Positions 45,107 through 53,858 of a DNA stretch of 64,000 nt are shown here, piece after piece; the first letter of the stretch is position 1; each line of letters opens with the position of its first letter. Under the pieces are notes generated by a model. The model did no database searches and was not told the DNA's origin. It was given only the letters and a program-made list of their open reading frames with translations. The position numbers and the translations under genes are program-made. Source of the stretch: Arcobacter cloacae. Lineage in GTDB: Bacteria; Campylobacterota; Campylobacteria; Campylobacterales; Arcobacteraceae. The stretch spans positions 1,240,001 through 1,304,000 of the forward strand of contig NZ_CP053833.1 in NCBI RefSeq assembly GCF_013201935.1, in the 5' to 3' direction.

Positions 45107-46225
45107 TTGAAAATACTACATTTTAGCGATACTCACTTAGGTTTTAATGACCTAGATATTATAAATGAAAACAATATAAACCAAAGAGAAGCAGACTTTT
45201 ATGATGCTTTTACTCAAGTTGTTAAACAAATAAAAGTAATCAAACCTGATTATATTATTCATACGGGAGATTTGTTTCATAGAGCAAGTCCTAGTAATAG
45301 AGCTATTACTTATGCACTTGAAAAGTTCAATGAAATAAATAGTTTAAATATTCCATTTATTTTAATAGCTGGAAATCACTCAACACCACGAACAAATCTT
45401 AGTTCTCCTATTTTAAAGATATTTGAAAACTTTAAAAATATCTATGTTTCATATAATCAAGAGTATAAAAAAATAGAGTTTGAAGATGTAGTATTTCATA
45501 CTTTGCCACATATGAATGATGAAAATATAGCACTTGAGCAAATAAACTTATGTGAAGCAAATATAGATGAAAACAAAAAAAATATTATGATGATGCACTG
45601 TTCAGTTGGTGCTTGGTATTTGATGAGTGAGTTTGGAGAGTGGGTATATCCCTCAAACAAAGAGTATATATTTGAAAAGATGGATTATGTGGCTCTTGGG
45701 CATTGGCATGGTTTTGGAAAAGTTGGAAAGTATGAAAATGTTTATTATAGTGGAAGCCTTGAGCGAACAAGTTTAAATGATAAACGAAACTCAAAAGGTT
45801 TTATAGTTGCAACTATAAAAGATACACTTACTATAGACTATAAAGAGATAAACATAAGAGCTATTAGACAAAAGCAGATAGATTGTGAAGATTTGGAAGC
45901 TTCAATACAAGCTTTAGATACAAGTGATTGTCAAAATGCAATAGTAGAAGTAAAACTAACAAATCTTACACCACTTGGCTCAATAGATATTCAAAACAAA
46001 CAAATCAAAGAGTTATTTCCAACTGCTTTAAGTGTTAGTATAAAAAGAGAGTTTAAAAAAGATATTACCTCATCAAATATTGACAATCTTGAAGCTATAT
46101 CACTTGAAGAGTATTTTTTAGAACATATAAAAGAGAGTTGTAACGATATAGAGTATGAAAGACTAAAACAAAAGACACAAGAATTATTTTCTAAATATGA
46201 AGAGGTAAGTTATGATACTAACTAA
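45107..46225 (+). CDS. sbcD: SbcD/Mre11-like nuclease
   Basis: 372 residues from a TTG start. Calcineurin-type phosphoesterase motifs are HFSDTHLGF, IIHTGDLFHR, LIAGNHST and the later LGHWHG. It is the nuclease partner of SbcC in processing hairpins and blocked DNA ends. It overlaps sbcC by 14 bases. Confidence 0.88.
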   Translation: MKILHFSDTHLGFNDLDIINENNINQREADFYDAFTQVVKQIKVIKPDYIIHTGDLFHRASPSNRAITYALEKFNEINSLNIPFILIAGNHSTPRTNLSSPILKIFENFKNIYVSYNQEYKKIEFEDVVFHTLPHMNDENIALEQINLCEANIDENKKNIMMMHCSVGAWYLMSEFGEWVYPSNKEYIFEKMDYVALGHWHGFGKVGKYENVYYSGSLERTSLNDKRNSKGFIVATIKDTLTIDYKEINIRAIRQKQIDCEDLEASIQALDTSDCQNAIVEVKLTNLTPLGSIDIQNKQIKELFPTALSVSIKREFKKDITSSNIDNLEAISLEEYFLEHIKESCNDIEYERLKQKTQELFSKYEEVSYDTN

Positions 46226-48596
46226 ACTAAAACTAGAAAACTTCAAAAAGTACAAATCTTTTGAAATCTCTTTTGATTTAGGACTTATTGGTATTATAGG
46301 GAAAAATGGGAGTGGGAAATCTACTATTTTTGAAGCTATCTTATTTGCTTTATATGGAGAACTAAGAAACAAAGGTGATAAAGAAGTAGTAAGAAATGCA
46401 AATGCTACTTCAAAAGATATTGTAAGTGTTGGATTAGAGTTTGAAATAGGTGAGAGTATATATAAGATAATTAGAGAATTTAGAGGAAAAACTTTAAGTG
46501 CTAATGCAAAACTATATAAAAACGAAGAACTTATAACAACTGGAGCAAAAGAGGTAACAACATCAATATCTAATCTAACAAAGATGAGTAAAGATGCTTT
46601 TATGCATACTTTATTTGCCAGTCAAAAGGAACTTACAAGTTTAAGTAATAGTAAACCAGAAGATAGAAAGAAGATGATTAGAAAACTTCTAGGTCTTGAA
46701 AAGATTGATTTTGTAGAAAAAGAGTTAATAGAAAAGAGTAGGGAGCTAAAAAGAGAAATAGATGCTTTTAAAGAAGTATTACTAAGTAGTGAAGATATAA
46801 CTATAAAACAAGAGAATATAGTTGAGCAAACAGCTCAAAAAGAAGAGTTTTTAAAAGAGATAGATAAACAAAGTTTAGTTTTAGAAGAGTTAAATAAAAA
46901 AGCTTCTACTATAAAACAAGAGTTAGAACTATTTACAAAAACAAAAGAGCAAAAACAAAGTTTAAAAGCTAGATGTGAACTTCTAACAAATACAATCAAC
47001 TCTCATCAAAAAACTCAAGAAAAACTACAAAATGAATTAAATACACTATATACAAAACAAGAAGAGTTAAAAGGTTTACAAACTATAAAGCAAGAGTATA
47101 TAAATCTATATGAAACTCTAAAAGAGCAAGATAAACTAAAAGAGTATAGTTTAAGAAAAGATGGATTACTTTTAGAGCAAAAAGAGTTAAGAGAACAATA
47201 CACAAAAGCAAAGGATAATATAAAAGTTTTAGAGTTTGAAACAAAAGAGTATTTAGAGTTAGTAGAAAAAGAAAAAGAGTTAGATAAGAGTATAGAGAAG
47301 TATAAACAACTACTAACAAATAAAGAGTTAGATGAAAAAAGAGTATTACAAGAAATAGCAGGTGAAGAAAAACTAATAGCTGATATAAAAAAGAAAATAG
47401 AAAATATTACAACATTAGGCAAAGAATCAAACTGTCCAACTTGTACAAGACCACTACTTGATGAATATGATAGTGTTATATTCTCACTTGAACAAATAGT
47501 AACTCAAACACAAAATACAAAGATTGATTTTTCTAAAGAACAACTAGCAAATATAAAAGATGAAAAAGAAAAACTAGAAGAACTACAAAAAGCACATATA
47601 AAAGAGCATTTTGAAATCTCTAAAAAGATAAATCTAATAGAAAATAAAAAAAGAGATTTATTAACCCTAAAAGAACACTTTGAAAAAGTGACACAAAAGG
47701 GAGTAAAAAACAAAGAAGAGTTAGCAAAACTTGAGATTTATAGTTATGATAAGAACTTACATGAAGAACTACTTTTAAAACAAAAAGAGTTAAAAACTAA
47801 GTATGAGTATATATTGTCACTTGAAACTATGCTAAAAAGAGTTGATACTATAAAAGAGGAGTTACAAACTTCAATACAAAATCAAGATAAATACAACTTA
47901 GAACTTCTACAAAAAGATTTAGAGTATAAAGCTATAAACTATGATGAGGTAAAACATCAAGAGAAAGCAAAAGAGTTTGATGAGGTACAAAAACAAAAAG
48001 ATGCTTTAGTAAGCCTAATAAATGATTTAAAAGTAAAAATAGCAACTATACAAGGGCAAATCAAGACAATACAAGAGAGTTTATCAAACAATGAAACTCA
48101 ACTAAAAAAAGTACAAACAAAAAAAGATGACCTAAACGACTATGAAAAAATCAAAATAAATCTAGCAGAGTTTAAAACAAAACTGAACTCAAAAGTAGCT
48201 CCAAGAATCTCTGATATTGCTTCAAATATGTTTGCACAAATCACAAAAGGAAAATATCAACATATCGAGGTTTCAAATGAGTTTGACTTTTATATCTATG
48301 ATGAAGGCAAAAAGTATCCAATAGAGCGATTTAGTGGTGGAGAAATCGACCTTGCAAACTTGGTGTTAAGAATTGCCATTTCAAAGACTTTGAGTGAATT
48401 AAGTGGTGCAAATAGTGTAGAGTTTTTAGCTTTTGATGAAGTTTTTGGAAGTCAAGATGATACAAGAAGAATGGAAATACTTGAAGCCTTTCATACAATC
48501 AAAGAGCAATATAGACAAATATTTTTAATCAGCCATGAAATGGAGATAAAAGAGATGTTTGAGCGGGTTGTGGTGAATTTTTTGACTGAAAATTGA
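46212..48596 (+). CDS. sbcC: SbcC/Rad50-like ATPase
   Basis: 794 residues. Walker A is GIIGKNGSGKST near the N-terminus; the middle is a long coiled coil interrupted by the zinc hook NCPTCTRPL (~residue 408). The C-terminal ABC signature is RFSGGEIDLANL with Walker B FLAFDEVFGSQD. It clamps DNA for SbcD. Its TGA stop coincides with the first three bases of the downstream IS21 element, so the native last residues may have been replaced by the insertion. Confidence 0.92.
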   Translation: MILTKLKLENFKKYKSFEISFDLGLIGIIGKNGSGKSTIFEAILFALYGELRNKGDKEVVRNANATSKDIVSVGLEFEIGESIYKIIREFRGKTLSANAKLYKNEELITTGAKEVTTSISNLTKMSKDAFMHTLFASQKELTSLSNSKPEDRKKMIRKLLGLEKIDFVEKELIEKSRELKREIDAFKEVLLSSEDITIKQENIVEQTAQKEEFLKEIDKQSLVLEELNKKASTIKQELELFTKTKEQKQSLKARCELLTNTINSHQKTQEKLQNELNTLYTKQEELKGLQTIKQEYINLYETLKEQDKLKEYSLRKDGLLLEQKELREQYTKAKDNIKVLEFETKEYLELVEKEKELDKSIEKYKQLLTNKELDEKRVLQEIAGEEKLIADIKKKIENITTLGKESNCPTCTRPLLDEYDSVIFSLEQIVTQTQNTKIDFSKEQLANIKDEKEKLEELQKAHIKEHFEISKKINLIENKKRDLLTLKEHFEKVTQKGVKNKEELAKLEIYSYDKNLHEELLLKQKELKTKYEYILSLETMLKRVDTIKEELQTSIQNQDKYNLELLQKDLEYKAINYDEVKHQEKAKEFDEVQKQKDALVSLINDLKVKIATIQGQIKTIQESLSNNETQLKKVQTKKDDLNDYEKIKINLAEFKTKLNSKVAPRISDIASNMFAQITKGKYQHIEVSNEFDFYIYDEGKKYPIERFSGGEIDLANLVLRIAISKTLSELSGANSVEFLAFDEVFGSQDDTRRMEILEAFHTIKEQYRQIFLISHEMEIKEMFERVVVNFLTEN

Positions 48597-48627
48597 CCCA
48601 CTATTTTGAAAACTTTTGACCCACCTG
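48594..48627 (+). repeat. IS21 left terminal inverted repeat
   Basis: Starts TGACCCACT and ends TGACCCACCTG. 27 of 34 positions match the inverted right end. Confidence 0.88.
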
Positions 48628-48689
48628 TAAACTAAAAAAACATACTCTTTTCTCATAAAAATAATAATTATGAAGAAAGGTAAAAGGAG

Positions 48690-50201
48690 ATGATTAGTAT
48701 GGAGGATTGGGTAACTATTCGTAATCTAAAAAAGAAAGATCCAAACTTAGGAACTAGAACAATTGCTTTAATGTTAGGTATTAGTAGAAATACTGTAAAA
48801 AAAGCATTATTAAATGATGAATTACCTTTATATAACAGAGGTGAGAAAAAAATAAATGAAGCAGTTGAACCATTTATTGATTTTATCAAAGAGTCATTTT
48901 TAAAGAAAAATTTAAAAGCTAGTAGAATTTTAAAAGATATAAAATCAAAAGGATATAGAGGAAGTCAATATGCTTTATATGCTTACATAAGAGAAATTTT
49001 AAAACCAATAGCAAACGATGTAAGTAAAAATTCACCTCATGCTTACATGAGATATGAAACAAAACCAGCTGAACAGATGCAATATGATTGGAGTCCATAT
49101 ACAGTTACTATTGGTGAAAATCTTGTAAAAATAAATATACATCAAACAATCTTAGGATTTAGTAGATATAAATTTTATGATGTAAGTTTAAATGTATCAG
49201 GAAGTGATGTATATACAGCATTAGAAGAGAGTTTTATCTTCTTTGGAGGAGTTTGTGAAAGAATACAAGTTGATAATGCAACAGTATTTATAACAAATGC
49301 TTCTAAAGATAATCTTATTTGGAATCCAAGATTTTTATCATTGTGTGGATTGTATGGAATAAAACCAACAAGAAGTATGCCATCACATCCATGGAGTAAA
49401 GGTAAAGTTGAATCACCTTTTAGTTATCTTGAAACACATTTTATTAGTGGTAATGAATTTAAAAGCTTTGAAGATTTAAGAGAACGATTAAAACAATTTC
49501 AAGATGAGCATAATTTAGAGATTCATGGCACAACTAAACAAATTTCAAAAATACTCTTTGAAAAAGAGGAACAAAGTTTTTTAAAACCACTACCAATAAA
49601 TCCAATAACTGGGGAATTAAAACGATATGTTGGATTTAAAGAAGAGTTTAGAAAGGCAAATTCTGAATGTTTAGTCTCTTACAAAGGTAATAAATATTCA
49701 GTTCCACATTACTTTGCAAGTAAAGAGGTTTGGTTAAGAGTATTATATGGAACAACTTTGCAAATATACTCAAGTAAAAATAAACTAATAGCAACTCATA
49801 CAATTAGCCTTAAAAAAGGTGAAGTCCTTGTTAATAAAGAGCATTTCAATGGATATAGAAAAGAAAATCAGTTTGATTCAATTGCAATTTCAATATCAAG
49901 ACTTATAAAAAGATTTGCTAACTACATAAATATTCATAAATTCATTGAAAATATTAAAGTTCAAAAAAGAATTAGCCCAGCTTATCACCTTTATAAAATA
50001 GCAAACTTGTTTGAATACTACGATGAGGCTGATTGTATTATGGCAATGGAAGAAGCAATTAGTTTAAATATTTATAGCTTCTCTTTTATCAAAGGAACAA
50101 TTACACATCAAACCAAGCCAAAAAATGAACAGTTAAATCTGTTTAATATCAAATTACCCCAAGCAAATATAAAAAGAGATTTAGGAGATTATAAAATATG
50201 A
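48690..50201 (+). CDS. istA: IS21-family transposase IstA
   Basis: 503 residues. An N-terminal helix-turn-helix (GTRTIALMLGISRNTVKKAL) and a retroviral-type DDE core with Asp133 (YDWSPY), Asp195 (QVDNATVF) and Glu241 (KGKVESPF). The frame is intact, so the element may still be active. It overlaps istB by four bases (ATGA), as usual for IS21. Confidence 0.95.
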   Translation: MISMEDWVTIRNLKKKDPNLGTRTIALMLGISRNTVKKALLNDELPLYNRGEKKINEAVEPFIDFIKESFLKKNLKASRILKDIKSKGYRGSQYALYAYIREILKPIANDVSKNSPHAYMRYETKPAEQMQYDWSPYTVTIGENLVKINIHQTILGFSRYKFYDVSLNVSGSDVYTALEESFIFFGGVCERIQVDNATVFITNASKDNLIWNPRFLSLCGLYGIKPTRSMPSHPWSKGKVESPFSYLETHFISGNEFKSFEDLRERLKQFQDEHNLEIHGTTKQISKILFEKEEQSFLKPLPINPITGELKRYVGFKEEFRKANSECLVSYKGNKYSVPHYFASKEVWLRVLYGTTLQIYSSKNKLIATHTISLKKGEVLVNKEHFNGYRKENQFDSIAISISRLIKRFANYINIHKFIENIKVQKRISPAYHLYKIANLFEYYDEADCIMAMEEAISLNIYSFSFIKGTITHQTKPKNEQLNLFNIKLPQANIKRDLGDYKI

Positions 50202-51037
50202 GAAATAAAAATACTACAAACTTAAGAAACAGTGGACCAGTTAATTTAGAGAATGGTTCACTAAAAGCAAATATAGAGAGTTATTGTAAACTTTTATCTC
50301 TTTCATCAGTGGCAGATAATTATGAAAGTGCAGCACTTGATGCTGCTAAAGCAAAACTATCATATCAAGATTATCTGTATAAACTATTGCAACAACAAAT
50401 AGTTGATAGAGTAGATAGAAGTGTAAATGCTAGAATTAAAAAAGCAGGATTCAAATATATGGCAACTTTGGATGAGTTTGATTTTAGCTTTCAACCTCAA
50501 ATAGATGAAAAACTAATACGAGAATTAGCAACTCTAAGCTTTTTAGATAGTGCTACAAATGTACTTTTAGTTGGTGCTCCAGGAGTTGGAAAAACTCATC
50601 TTTCAATAGCATTAGGACTTGAAGCCACCAAACAAAGAAGAAGAGTAAAATTTATAAGTGCTGAAGATTTAACCAATGAACTAATAGCTGCAAATCACTC
50701 TAATACTATAACAGATTATCTTGAAAGTATGAGTAGAATAGAGTTACTAATAATTGATGAAATTGGATACTTAGACCTTTCAAGAGAAGTAGCATCACTT
50801 TTTTTTAGACTTATTTCAAAGAGATATGAAAAATCTTCAACAATAATTACATCAAATAAAGAATTTCAAGAATGGGGACAGATATTTAATGATGATGTGA
50901 TAGCAACAGCAATACTAGATAGACTTTTACATCATTCACATCCATTTTTAATAAATGGTCCAAGTTATAGAATGAAAGATTTATTGCCAAAAAGTAAAAA
51001 GAAACAAAATTTAGAGAATAAAAATAACGAAATTTAA
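50198..51037 (+). CDS. istB: IS21-family helper ATPase IstB
   Basis: 279 residues. AAA+ ATPase of the DnaC type with Walker A GAPGVGKTH (126-134) and Walker B LLIIDEIGYL. It helps IstA choose and join target DNA. Intact and full length. Confidence 0.95.
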   Translation: MRNKNTTNLRNSGPVNLENGSLKANIESYCKLLSLSSVADNYESAALDAAKAKLSYQDYLYKLLQQQIVDRVDRSVNARIKKAGFKYMATLDEFDFSFQPQIDEKLIRELATLSFLDSATNVLLVGAPGVGKTHLSIALGLEATKQRRRVKFISAEDLTNELIAANHSNTITDYLESMSRIELLIIDEIGYLDLSREVASLFFRLISKRYEKSSTIITSNKEFQEWGQIFNDDVIATAILDRLLHHSHPFLINGPSYRMKDLLPKSKKKQNLENKNNEI

Positions 51038-51055
51038 TGTTATAATTTCAATCTG

Positions 51056-51089
51056 CAGGTGGGTCATTTTTAATCAAAAAAGTGGGTCA
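51056..51089 (-). repeat. IS21 right terminal inverted repeat
   Basis: Reads CAGGTGGGTCA...GTGGGTCA on plus; reverse complement matches the left end at 27 of 34 positions. Confidence 0.88.
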
Positions 51090-51211
51090 AATTTCAATCA
51101 AAATTTTCATGTGGAGGTTTAACATATAAAAAAACAATAAGTTATTAATAAAATTAATATTATTATTTTTTATCTTATGGTATTCTAAGTAAAATGATTT
51201 AAGGTTAAATT

Positions 51212-51613
51212 GTGGAAAATAGAAAAACAAAGTGGCTAATATATACTGTTGTTATTGGTTTATTACCTGTTATTATAAGAGCATTACTTTGGTTAGTTAC
51301 TGAAGATTCATCATTAGAGTTATTAAATATATCTGATATTATTATATTTGGATTAATTATACATATTTCAATAATTAATGAACTTGAACATAGTAATGAA
51401 AAAGCTGAATGGAAAACTAAACAAAATGGTATGTCTATATTATTTATTACTGTATATAGTGCTTTATTTGCTTTAATTTTATTATCAAATGAAGTTTCTC
51501 CCATGATCGATAAAAATAATATAACAGTCTTGGTTATAGTAATGAGCATGGTCTCATTTTTTATAGGTTATTCTGTTCATTATAATAATAAGTTACAAAG
51601 GGTTGTTTTATGA
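51212..51613 (+). CDS. four-helix membrane protein of the accessory cassette
   Basis: 133 residues, GTG start with AAGG upstream. About four membrane segments (WLIYTVVIGLLPVIIRALLW; IIIFGLIIHISII; MSILFITVYSALFALILL; VLVIVMSMVSFFIGY). I recognise no family. Its stop overlaps the ATG of the next small gene (ATGA), which in turn overlaps the DUF6414-like gene, so the three are one coupled unit. It could anchor or be the membrane effector of that unit. Confidence 0.65.
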   Translation: MENRKTKWLIYTVVIGLLPVIIRALLWLVTEDSSLELLNISDIIIFGLIIHISIINELEHSNEKAEWKTKQNGMSILFITVYSALFALILLSNEVSPMIDKNNITVLVIVMSMVSFFIGYSVHYNNKLQRVVL

Positions 51614-51765
51614 ATGAAATTACTATAGCTATAATTATATTTACAATTATTATTGGAATTATTTTTTCTTTTTGGTCTATAATTCAGACTCGAAAAAAAT
51701 ATTATAACGACTTTATAAATCAAAGAAATAATAGAAAGAAACAAAAGGATATTATAAATGATTAA
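51610..51765 (+). CDS. 51-residue single-TM peptide of the accessory cassette
   Basis: A membrane helix (ITIAIIIFTIIIGIIFSFWS) followed by a basic, Asn/Lys/Arg-rich tail. It overlaps the previous gene by four bases and the next by eight, which argues for real, coupled translation. Size and shape resemble holin-like or regulatory membrane peptides, but no family is recognised. Confidence 0.6.
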   Translation: MNEITIAIIIFTIIIGIIFSFWSIIQTRKKYYNDFINQRNNRKKQKDIIND

Positions 51766-52615
51766 AAACTTTATCTATTTAGATGAATATAAAATGTATT
51801 CACTATCATCTCAGATTTTCGAAGGAATAACAGAATATTTAGTGAGTACTAATTACAAAGAAGAAGAAAATAATGATAAGCAAAAAGGTGGTTTTGCTAG
51901 TGGTAGAATATTAGCAGATATAATTAAAGATGGTAGTAAAACAGAAGAAAGAAAATATCTACATGATTATTCATATACTTTATTTGAAAAATATTTAATT
52001 GAAAATAATAAAGTAGCAGATATTAATTCTTTAGACAGTGATGTAAATATAGTTGATACTTGTATCAATACATCATTTATCAAAATCAAAGGTAAAGCTA
52101 CATTTAATGATATCGAATCACTAATGCATACTTTAAAAGATTTCAATAAAATTGGCAAAGCATTCGCTCATATGCGAATTATTAATGATAAATCAAAAGA
52201 CTCTAAAAATATTGATGAATACGCAAAAAATAATAAGTTACAACTAGATCAAAAATTTATAGATAGTTTAAATACATTATTAGAATATGGATTTGATAAA
52301 CAACTTGAAATACAAATAAATTATAATCATAATCTATTTTCAACTAATATCAAAAGAGAGTATTTAAGAGAAAAAGAGAATTTACTTATAAAAAGATATG
52401 CAAGAGAGACAGAAAAAGAATTTGTTTTATTTGGGATTGTTACACAATGTCAAGAATCTATTGCAGAAAAGAAAGTTGAAAAAGAAAGTTTTAATAATAT
52501 TAAAGAATCTATAATGAATATGGTAACAAAATTAACAGATGTAGAAACTGCATTTACTGGTAAACTTCCACATGAAATTATTATTGATCCTATTGCTATA
52601 TACACAGAATTATAA
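51758..52615 (+). CDS. DUF6414-like cytoplasmic protein
   Basis: 285 residues, soluble. The opening NFIYLDEYKMYSLSSQIFEG resembles, from memory, the start of DUF6414 proteins, whose function is unknown. The middle has a strand-helix domain with FIKIKGKATFNDIESLM, and the C-terminus FVLFGIVTQCQ...GKLPHEIIIDPIAIYTEL. No catalytic motif is visible. It is the last gene of a three-gene coupled cassette next to an IS21 element. Confidence 0.6.
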   Translation: MIKNFIYLDEYKMYSLSSQIFEGITEYLVSTNYKEEENNDKQKGGFASGRILADIIKDGSKTEERKYLHDYSYTLFEKYLIENNKVADINSLDSDVNIVDTCINTSFIKIKGKATFNDIESLMHTLKDFNKIGKAFAHMRIINDKSKDSKNIDEYAKNNKLQLDQKFIDSLNTLLEYGFDKQLEIQINYNHNLFSTNIKREYLREKENLLIKRYARETEKEFVLFGIVTQCQESIAEKKVEKESFNNIKESIMNMVTKLTDVETAFTGKLPHEIIIDPIAIYTEL

Positions 52616-52825
52616 AATAGCAGGGATATACTACAAAATTATTTTATAAAGTCATTAAAAAAAGAAAGTTTTAAAAATTAATTTAAAAGTCTGATTGGTA
52701 ACTCATCTATTAAGATGGGTCGCTCCGTAGGAATTAGAACATAATTGTAACATACAATTATAATATATTTGGAAATCGTAAATATAAAAGCAAATTAGAT
52801 ATAATTATTTCATTAAGGATTGAAA
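52616..52825. other. 210-base gap with two hairpins
   Basis: Hairpin 1: ACTCATCT (52701-52708) with AGATGGGT (52713-52720), one G-U pair. Hairpin 2: perfect 8-bp ATAATTGT (52741-52748) with ACAATTAT (52754-52761). GGTCGCTCCGTAGG between them is unusually GC-rich for this genome. It could be a small RNA or the worn end of a former mobile element; no ORF is seen. Confidence 0.35.
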
Positions 52826-53107
52826 ATGACTCAAGATATAATCATTAACTATTTAACAGAACATAAAGAGCAATTCAAAAAAGATTTTGGTATTACAAAA
52901 TCATACGCTAGAAATGAAGCAAAAAATGATAGTGATATAGACATATTAATCGAATTGAAAAAAGATTTAACAGATATTTATGAAAAAAAATCTTTATTAA
53001 AAGAGATTATGGAAAAAGCATTTGATAAGAAAGTAGATATTGCAAGGGAAAAATATCTAAAACCTCTTGTAAAAGATGAAGTTTTAAAAGAAGTAAAATA
53101 TGTCTAA
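52826..53107 (+). CDS. MNT-type minimal nucleotidyltransferase (orphan)
   Basis: About 93 residues from ATG 52826 (AAGGA upstream). The nucleotidyltransferase core is SYARNEAKNDSDIDIL, with metal-binding Asp37 and Asp39. The usual GS of the loop is changed to KS (Lys25-Ser26). Such proteins normally pair with a HEPN toxin and modify it; no HEPN gene is adjacent here. It overlaps the S24-like gene by eight bases. Confidence 0.8.
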   Translation: MTQDIIINYLTEHKEQFKKDFGITKSYARNEAKNDSDIDILIELKKDLTDIYEKKSLLKEIMEKAFDKKVDIAREKYLKPLVKDEVLKEVKYV

Positions 53108-53477
53108 AATAAAACTAGAATACCACCAAGAAATAGACAACAAAATAGTAAAAAAAGAGTTGGAATTTGAAGAGGATTTGATAAAAGTTCCATACTCTAA
53201 AACTTCACTTTTTGTTTCAAAAGTAAAAGGTAAATCTATGCAACCAGTTATTCTTGATAACTCTTTGGTTGTTGCTGATTTATCTCAAAAAGAGTTTGAA
53301 GATGAAGCTATATTTTTGATTCACAAAGATAAAAATATGTGGATAAAAAAAGCTAGTCTTATAGAGCAAAAAGAGTTTTTTGTATCTATCAATCCTGATT
53401 TTTCTCATCTTGTTTATAAAAAAGAGGATTGTAGAATTATCGCAAAAGTTTTGATATATTTTGAAAATGAAAACTAA
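53100..53477 (+). CDS. S24/LexA-like peptidase without DNA-binding domain
   Basis: 125 residues. The S24 fold motif VKGKSMQPVILDNSLVVADL gives nucleophile Ser46; Lys83 or Lys84 in MWIKKAS is the likely catalytic lysine. Full S24 regulators carry an N-terminal HTH; here there are only ~35 preceding residues and none. It may be a self-cleaving accessory, a protease acting on another regulator, or a remnant. It overlaps both neighbours (8 and 11 bases). Confidence 0.75.
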   Translation: MSKIKLEYHQEIDNKIVKKELEFEEDLIKVPYSKTSLFVSKVKGKSMQPVILDNSLVVADLSQKEFEDEAIFLIHKDKNMWIKKASLIEQKEFFVSINPDFSHLVYKKEDCRIIAKVLIYFENEN

Positions 53478-53838
53478 TCAAATAATCCTATTTTACGATG
53501 AAGAGTGTCCTTTTTGTAAAAACTATACAAACTTTTTGAAGCTAAAAAAGAGTTTTGATTTAAAACTAATAGATGCTAGAAAAAATAAAATAGAACTAGA
53601 AAATATTTGTAAAAACTTAGATATAAATGATGGTTTTATAGTTGTATATGAAAATCATTGTTTTCAAGGAGCTAAAGCTTTAGAGTTTTTAAATAGTGCA
53701 GTTGATAAAACTACGATTTTGGGAAAATTGCATTTTTTCTTTGCATATGAAAATATTTTTTCAAAATTTTTATACAAAATTCTTTTTATTTTGAGAAAAT
53801 TTATACTTTTTATTTTAAGAAAAGATAGCAAAATCTAA
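53467..53838 (+). CDS. DCC-family thiol-disulfide protein
   Basis: About 123 residues from ATG 53467. LFYDEECPFCKNY contains the DxxCxxC signature (Cys14, Cys17) of the DCC (DUF393) family. The C-terminus is hydrophobic and basic (FLYKILFILRKFILFILRK) and may associate with the membrane. It likely acts in thiol redox, substrate unknown. Confidence 0.8.
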   Translation: MKTNQIILFYDEECPFCKNYTNFLKLKKSFDLKLIDARKNKIELENICKNLDINDGFIVVYENHCFQGAKALEFLNSAVDKTTILGKLHFFFAYENIFSKFLYKILFILRKFILFILRKDSKI

Positions 53839-53847
53839 TCTTTTCTT
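53817..53847 (+). terminator. possible terminator after the DCC gene
   Basis: A perfect 10-bp stem (53817-53826 with 53838-53847) around an 11-base loop spanning the stop codon. There is no long T run after it. Confidence 0.4.
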
Positions 53848-53858
53848 AATAGTTAAAA

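Larger units (their letters stand above)
48594..51089 (+). mobile_element. complete IS21-family insertion sequence
   Basis: About 2496 bp. Terminal inverted repeats are 34 bp (48594-48627 and 51056-51089) with 27 matching positions. Each end holds two copies of TGACCCAC about 23 bp apart, the multiple-repeat pattern of IS21. It encodes intact IstA and IstB. The flanking bases share only AAT, so a clear target duplication is not visible. It sits exactly at the sbcC stop. Confidence 0.92.

Noticed and set aside
47015-47713. Long minus-strand ORFs rich in Ser/Phe/Leu inside sbcC
   Set aside because: They are antisense shadows of the Lys/Glu-rich coiled coil; low-complexity composition and no start signals.
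48594-51089. Composite transposon carrying the 51.2-53.8 kb genes
   Set aside because: Only one IS copy is in the window and no second end or matching repeat is seen near 53.8 kb.
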